Shown piece by piece: positions 32,103-37,591 of a DNA stretch of 37,591 nucleotides (position 1 is the stretch's first letter; the number at the start of each line of letters is the position of its first letter). The DNA lies in NCBI GenBank assembly GCA_024709225.1, contig JANJXC010000016.1:1-37591 (forward strand), given 5' to 3'. The stretch is from Gammaproteobacteria bacterium (GTDB lineage: Bacteria; Pseudomonadota; Gammaproteobacteria; Thiohalomonadales; Thiohalomonadaceae). The notes below the pieces were generated by a model that worked only from the letters and a program-made list of their open reading frames with translations, did not search any database and had not been told where the DNA came from. A program made the position numbers and the translations under genes.

Positions 32103-34685
32103 TCACTTGTTCTGCTGGCCTGCCGCAGCGAGTGCGGCGGGCAGGTCGCGGCTGGGATGGCCGATGTGGTAGCCCTGGGCGTAGGGGATGCCGGCCAGGC
32201 GGATGTGCTCCAGCACCTCTTCGTTTTCCACGAATTCGGCCAGCGCCTGGATACCGAGCTGCTGGGCCAGGTCGGCGATGCTGTGCACGAAGGCGCGATC
32301 GCGCGGGTCGCTGATCATGTTGACGATGAAGTCGCCCTCGATCTTGACGTAGTCGATGGGGAAGCGTTTCAGATAGTGGAACGAGGAGAAGCCGGAGCCG
32401 AAGTCGTCGATGGCGAGGCCGAAGCCCTCCAGCTTGAGGTCGTTGACGAACTGTTCCAGCAGGGTGATGTTTTTCACCGTGTCGCGCTCGGTGATCTCGA
32501 ACACGATCTGGGCCGGCGCAATCTGGTAGGCGGCGGTGAGACGCTTGACCTCGGGGATGAATTCGTTCAGCACCAGGGCGCGTGGTGACAGGTTGATGAA
32601 CAGCTTGCCGTCGTAGCCGGTGCTGCGCACCTGCTCGAAGGTCTTTTCCATCACCACGTAGTCGAGCTTGTGGATCAGGCCGGTCTTTTCCGCGATCTCG
32701 ATGAATTCGTGGGCCCCCATCACCTGGGCGCCGTCGAGGTGGATGCGCGACAGCACCTCCACGGCGATGATGCGATTGTGGGTCACGTCGAGGATCGGCT
32801 GGAAGTAGGGCACCACGCGTTTTTCCGTGATGGCATTGGCGATGATCAGGCTCTTCTCGCCGATGCTGCGGAATACCTCGACCACGTCCTCCGCGGTGGG
32901 AAAACCGATGCGGTTTTTGCCGCCGGTCTTGGCCTTGTACATCATGTTGTCGGCGAACAGGAACAGGTCCTTGGGGTCCTTGGCGTGTTCGGGATAAATG
33001 GCGATGCCAATGGACACGGTGGCCTGCACCGTGGCCAGGTCCGGGGACTGCAGGCTGAGGTCGGCGCTGTTGGCGAGGATGCGCTCGCTGACGGCATAGG
33101 CCTGCTCGGCGCTGCTTTCCGGCAGGATCACCACGAATTCGTCGCCGCCGTAGCGGGCCAGCACGTCGCCGTTGCGCAGCGCGCCGTGGATGCAGTTGGC
33201 AAAGGCCTGCAGGAAGCGGTCGCCGAAGGCGTGGCCGTAGCTGTCGTTGATGGCCTTGAAGTTGTCCAGGTCGATGACCAGCACGGCGAACGGGTAGTTG
33301 TGGCGCTCGGCGCGGTTTACCTCATAGCCGAGCATTTCCCAGAACAGGCGCTGGTTGTACAGGTTGGTGAGCGGGTCGCGGGTAGCGTAGAACTCCAGGT
33401 CCTTGGTGTATTTGTAGATGGCCTTGACCGAGCCGACCACGTTGAGCAGGGTGGAGAGGATGCTCTCGATCACCAGCATGCGCATTTCGTCGCGCTTCAG
33501 TGCGGCATGCACGCCGATGCCGACGATGCCGCCGATCTTTGGCGTGTCCACCAGCAGGGTCTTGGTCTGCAGTTCTATGTCGGCGTGGTCGAGCACGATC
33601 TCCGGGCCATCGGCCTGGGCGATGTTGTGGTTGATGGTGACCGAGCTGATGTCGCTGAACTGCGGGCTGCTGCTCAGGATGCGGTGCACCGACTCTTCCA
33701 GCATGGCGCGCGTGGTGGCAGAGGGCGGGCGGATCCAGAAGATCTCCAGGTCGAACAGCTCGTCATCCACCTTGAAGATGGAGAACAGGGTGTAGGCGTC
33801 GATGACCTTGTTGATGTCCACCATCAGGTAGCCGACGTATTCGCGCCAGTCGCGCACCACCTCGGAGGTGATGACGAATTTTTCCAGCAGGCGGATCTCG
33901 AATTCCAGCAGTTCCTTGTCCACCGCCACCCCGCGCAGCTTGGTGGCCAGTTCCTCCACCTTGGCAAACAGCGTGTTCAGTTCGGTGAAGCCGAGGTCGA
34001 TATGGTGCAGCTCGATATTGGTCAGATCGGACACCTTGTTGACGGCGTCGATGTTGCCCTGCAGCACGTTGAGCGAGTCGTTGATGCGGCGGTTGAGGAA
34101 CAGGGCCACGCCGAGGGCGACGACGAAGGGCAGCGGTGCGATGAGCAGCAGGGGCAGCAGCAGGTCGGACTTGGCCTTGGCCACCAGCGGGGCCAGCTCC
34201 TGTTGCACGGTGATCACGCCGAGCACGTCGCCGCTCTGGGCGTTGCTGTGGCAGCGCAGGCACTCGACGCGGGCGATGAGGGGGCGCGCACTGCGCACTC
34301 CGCCGGGAACCTCCTCGCTCTGCGGTTTGCCGCGGAACAGGGTGCGCTCCACCAGCGCATCGATGGGCGGTTGCTGGATGGGACCGAAACGGGCGCTGAC
34401 CAGGTCGCCGCGGTAGATGTCGACCTGGTAGGTGGCATCCTCGGACGACGACTGGATGGCGGCGATGAATTCCTCCATCTGCTCGCGGGTCCAGCCGCGG
34501 CGCATGATCTGGTACATGGCGTTGAAGGTGCCCTGGGCCACGGTGTCGGCCAGGGAGGCGGCGCTTTCGTTGACGGCGCGGTCATAGACCCGGGCGGTGA
34601 CCAGGTACATGCCGAGGAACAGCACCAGGGACACACCCAGGGCGGCGCTCAGGATGAACGCCTTGATGGTTTTGAACGACGACAT
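32103..34685 (-). CDS. GGDEF-EAL protein with periplasmic c-haem sensor domain
   Basis: 860 residues from ATG 34685. Span 1 at about 8-29, a periplasmic domain of about 145 residues with CxxCH (CLRCH, 142-146, in RVECLRCHSNAQSGDVLGV), span 2 at about 175-197, a linker helix region and a middle segment (about 200-430) I cannot assign. A GGDEF domain follows with YGGDEF at 513-517 and an RNGD inhibitory site five residues before it. Last comes an EAL domain: EVL (E643) instead of EAL, FINLSPRAL, FEITERD, DDFGSG, VKIEGDF and AEFVENEE. Both catalytic modules look intact, so it probably makes and breaks cyclic di-GMP under haem or redox control. Confidence 0.9.
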   Translation of the reverse strand: MSSFKTIKAFILSAALGVSLVLFLGMYLVTARVYDRAVNESAASLADTVAQGTFNAMYQIMRRGWTREQMEEFIAAIQSSSEDATYQVDIYRGDLVSARFGPIQQPPIDALVERTLFRGKPQSEEVPGGVRSARPLIARVECLRCHSNAQSGDVLGVITVQQELAPLVAKAKSDLLLPLLLIAPLPFVVALGVALFLNRRINDSLNVLQGNIDAVNKVSDLTNIELHHIDLGFTELNTLFAKVEELATKLRGVAVDKELLEFEIRLLEKFVITSEVVRDWREYVGYLMVDINKVIDAYTLFSIFKVDDELFDLEIFWIRPPSATTRAMLEESVHRILSSSPQFSDISSVTINHNIAQADGPEIVLDHADIELQTKTLLVDTPKIGGIVGIGVHAALKRDEMRMLVIESILSTLLNVVGSVKAIYKYTKDLEFYATRDPLTNLYNQRLFWEMLGYEVNRAERHNYPFAVLVIDLDNFKAINDSYGHAFGDRFLQAFANCIHGALRNGDVLARYGGDEFVVILPESSAEQAYAVSERILANSADLSLQSPDLATVQATVSIGIAIYPEHAKDPKDLFLFADNMMYKAKTGGKNRIGFPTAEDVVEVFRSIGEKSLIIANAITEKRVVPYFQPILDVTHNRIIAVEVLSRIHLDGAQVMGAHEFIEIAEKTGLIHKLDYVVMEKTFEQVRSTGYDGKLFINLSPRALVLNEFIPEVKRLTAAYQIAPAQIVFEITERDTVKNITLLEQFVNDLKLEGFGLAIDDFGSGFSSFHYLKRFPIDYVKIEGDFIVNMISDPRDRAFVHSIADLAQQLGIQALAEFVENEEVLEHIRLAGIPYAQGYHIGHPSRDLPAALAAAGQQNK

Positions 34686-34897
34686 ACGACCCCTGCATCT
34701 GGTGCGACGCAATCCGTGCTGGTCGCTTGTTATGGGTTGCCGCGGCGGGTGGGACCGGGCGCGGCATCCTGATTCTCACACATTTTCTGTGCTAATACGA
34801 CGCCGGCCCAGCGCAGGAGCGGCCGGCGCCCCGAGGACTGTCCGTACCCGCCTGCGGTGTCTGGATACCTGTTTAGCACAGGGGGGCGCGGCGCAGG

Positions 34898-34907
34898 TTG
34901 ACCTGCA

Positions 34908-34911
<4 letters not shown>
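34898..34911. promoter_or_regulatory. FNR/CRP-like box TTGACCTGCATCAA
   Basis: TTGAC-N4-ATCAA matches the FNR/Anr consensus TTGAT-N4-ATCAA at 9 of 10 defined bases. It sits about 210 bp upstream of the GGDEF-EAL start and overlaps the end of the YyaL gene. An 8-bp CGCCGGCC/GGCCGGCG stem (34801-34808 with 34821-34828) lies between the two. Chance occurrence is possible. Confidence 0.4.
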
Positions 34912-36923
<2,012 letters not shown>

Positions 36924-37000
36924 GGGGTTATTTCCGAGTAATTTTGTCGGAATTATGGTCGCGGCTTCGACAAAGGGCAAGTGGGACGACAGCGGGACGA

Positions 37001-37429
37001 TCAGCTACCGAACAGGGAACGCCACCAGCGCCTGCGGCTTTCCGACAGGGGGCCGGGGCGCTCCAGCGCGACGGGCGGCACGCGGCTCATGATCCAGCCC
37101 GGCGGATGCGGGTGCTTGCCGGTGCCGCAGGACGTGCCGAGGTTGTTGGGATCGTAGATCTTGACGATGCGCGGCGATTCGAGGTCGTCGGCGTAGACGA
37201 TGCCGCAGTAGTCGTGGTGATGTTCCTTGCGCAGCAGCGCATCGGTCTCGGCGATGAAGCGCTCTACTTCAGCGGCTGCGGCGGGCGCCGACGGCAGGGG
37301 TTCGCCCACGGCATACAGATACCAGCCGGCGCCACGGTCGATGCGCGCCCAGAAGTCCGTCAGCTGCTGCCAGGACAGCAGGCTCCACAGCCGGCCGGCA
37401 TACAGCTGCTCGAATTCGTTTTCTCTCAT
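37001..37429 (-). CDS. Conserved unknown protein
   Basis: 142 residues, no signal or membrane span. Runs such as [49 protein letters not shown] and [20 protein letters not shown] look like a conserved single-domain protein, which I recall as common in sulfur-oxidising and related gammaproteobacteria but without a name. Two cysteines and several histidines might bind a metal. It starts 5 bp after the next gene's stop, so an operon with the DUF2269-like gene is likely. Confidence 0.8.
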   Translation of the reverse strand: MRENEFEQLYAGRLWSLLSWQQLTDFWARIDRGAGWYLYAVGEPLPSAPAAAAEVERFIAETDALLRKEHHHDYCGIVYADDLESPRIVKIYDPNNLGTSCGTGKHPHPPGWIMSRVPPVALERPGPLSESRRRWWRSLFGS

Positions 37430-37433
37430 GGCC

Positions 37434-37591
37434 TCAGCCTGCGGGTCGAAACACCATCAAATAAAACACGACTACCAATGCCGCGAAGGCCGGAATGCCC
37501 AGCACGAACCAGATGCGTGCGTAGCGATGATAACGCGCCGGCAGCGCCGCGCCTTCCGCTGCGGCCCCGATCGCCATGTCGCGCATGCGCA
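37434..37591 (-). CDS. DUF2269-like integral membrane protein, 3' part
   Basis: Open from the right edge to TGA at 37434-37436; 52 codons visible. The chain ends with ARIWFVLGIPAFAALVVVFY, LMVFRP and AG, a terminal membrane span matching the end of DUF2269 proteins (...R.WF.LG.PAF.AL...F.LMV.KP). The start is outside the window. The stop is 5 bp before the ATG of the conserved unknown, so the two are probably cotranscribed. Confidence 0.75.
   Translation of the reverse strand, partial: RMRDMAIGAAAEGAALPARYHRYARIWFVLGIPAFAALVVVFYLMVFRPAG

Noticed and set aside
32670-34772. 700-codon open frame on the plus strand opposite the GGDEF-EAL gene
   Set aside because: Antisense shadow. The minus strand carries full GGDEF and EAL motifs, while this frame is Val/His/Asp/Gln low complexity without domain pattern.

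Overview
The window is GC-rich chromosomal DNA from a Gram-negative bacterium, most likely a gammaproteobacterium. Supporting genes are a MltC-type lytic transglycosylase, a YcbB/YcbK-like pair, a YfaZ-like outer-membrane protein, two YgiM-like (TIGR04211) SH3 proteins, RimO and a SPOR protein. TlpA/SoxW-like thioredoxins, a TauE/SafE permease, an ArsR-rhodanese regulator and two CxxCH proteins fit a sulfur-oxidising or respiratory lifestyle (for example Chromatiales-like). That placement is inference. I saw no tRNA, rRNA, CRISPR array, insertion sequence or prophage.

Layout. 1-2.6 kb: the 3' end of a type I restriction specificity gene, a REP-like hairpin, a large CPCC-type protein and a small membrane protein. 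2.6-5.4 kb (minus): TlpA-like thioredoxin coupled to a methyltransferase, and an alpha/beta hydrolase coupled to an unknown secreted protein; the hydrolase diverges from an ArsR-rhodanese regulator. 6.2-9.3 kb: BNR-propeller protein coupled to a SoxW-like thioredoxin, a DUF2061/DUF4250 pair, and a conserved unknown. 9.4-12.8 kb: pentapeptide-repeat protein, SPOR protein, TauE/SafE permease, orphan ParS/MbcA-like protein. 12.8-17.2 kb: cell-wall block with thioredoxin, L,D-transpeptidase, MepK-like endopeptidase, MltC and a membrane thioredoxin. 17.2-19.1 kb: a small protein with its own promoter and terminator, a DUF4124-glutaredoxin protein, and a possible structured leader before an EamA permease. 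19.2-25.0 kb: DUF3365-like haem protein, a four-gene MacAB/LolCDE-like ABC exporter, and YfaZ. 25.1-28.5 kb: CBS protein, HU-like protein, YjbQ, AEC transporter, SH3 protein. 28.5-32 kb: GST, HIT, RimO, second SH3 protein. 32.1-37.6 kb: GGDEF-EAL protein with a periplasmic CxxCH sensor, YyaL/DUF255 protein, conserved unknown, and the 3' end of a DUF2269-like gene.

The genes mostly serve the cell envelope and thiol/redox chemistry: seven proteins with thioredoxin-type folds plus a rhodanese domain. The most unusual non-coding signal is a family of five palindromic elements built from 7-bp units (consensus CAAGTNN). Three lie exactly between convergent genes, one splits the two permease genes of the exporter, and one lies before the GST gene. 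REP-like hairpins of other families occur at 586, 3821 and 31139. No stretch longer than about 300 bp lacks a gene; the larger gaps (17149-17260, 18030-18249, 24216-24445, 26323-26542, 31891-32102, 34686-34907) are described in the entries around them.
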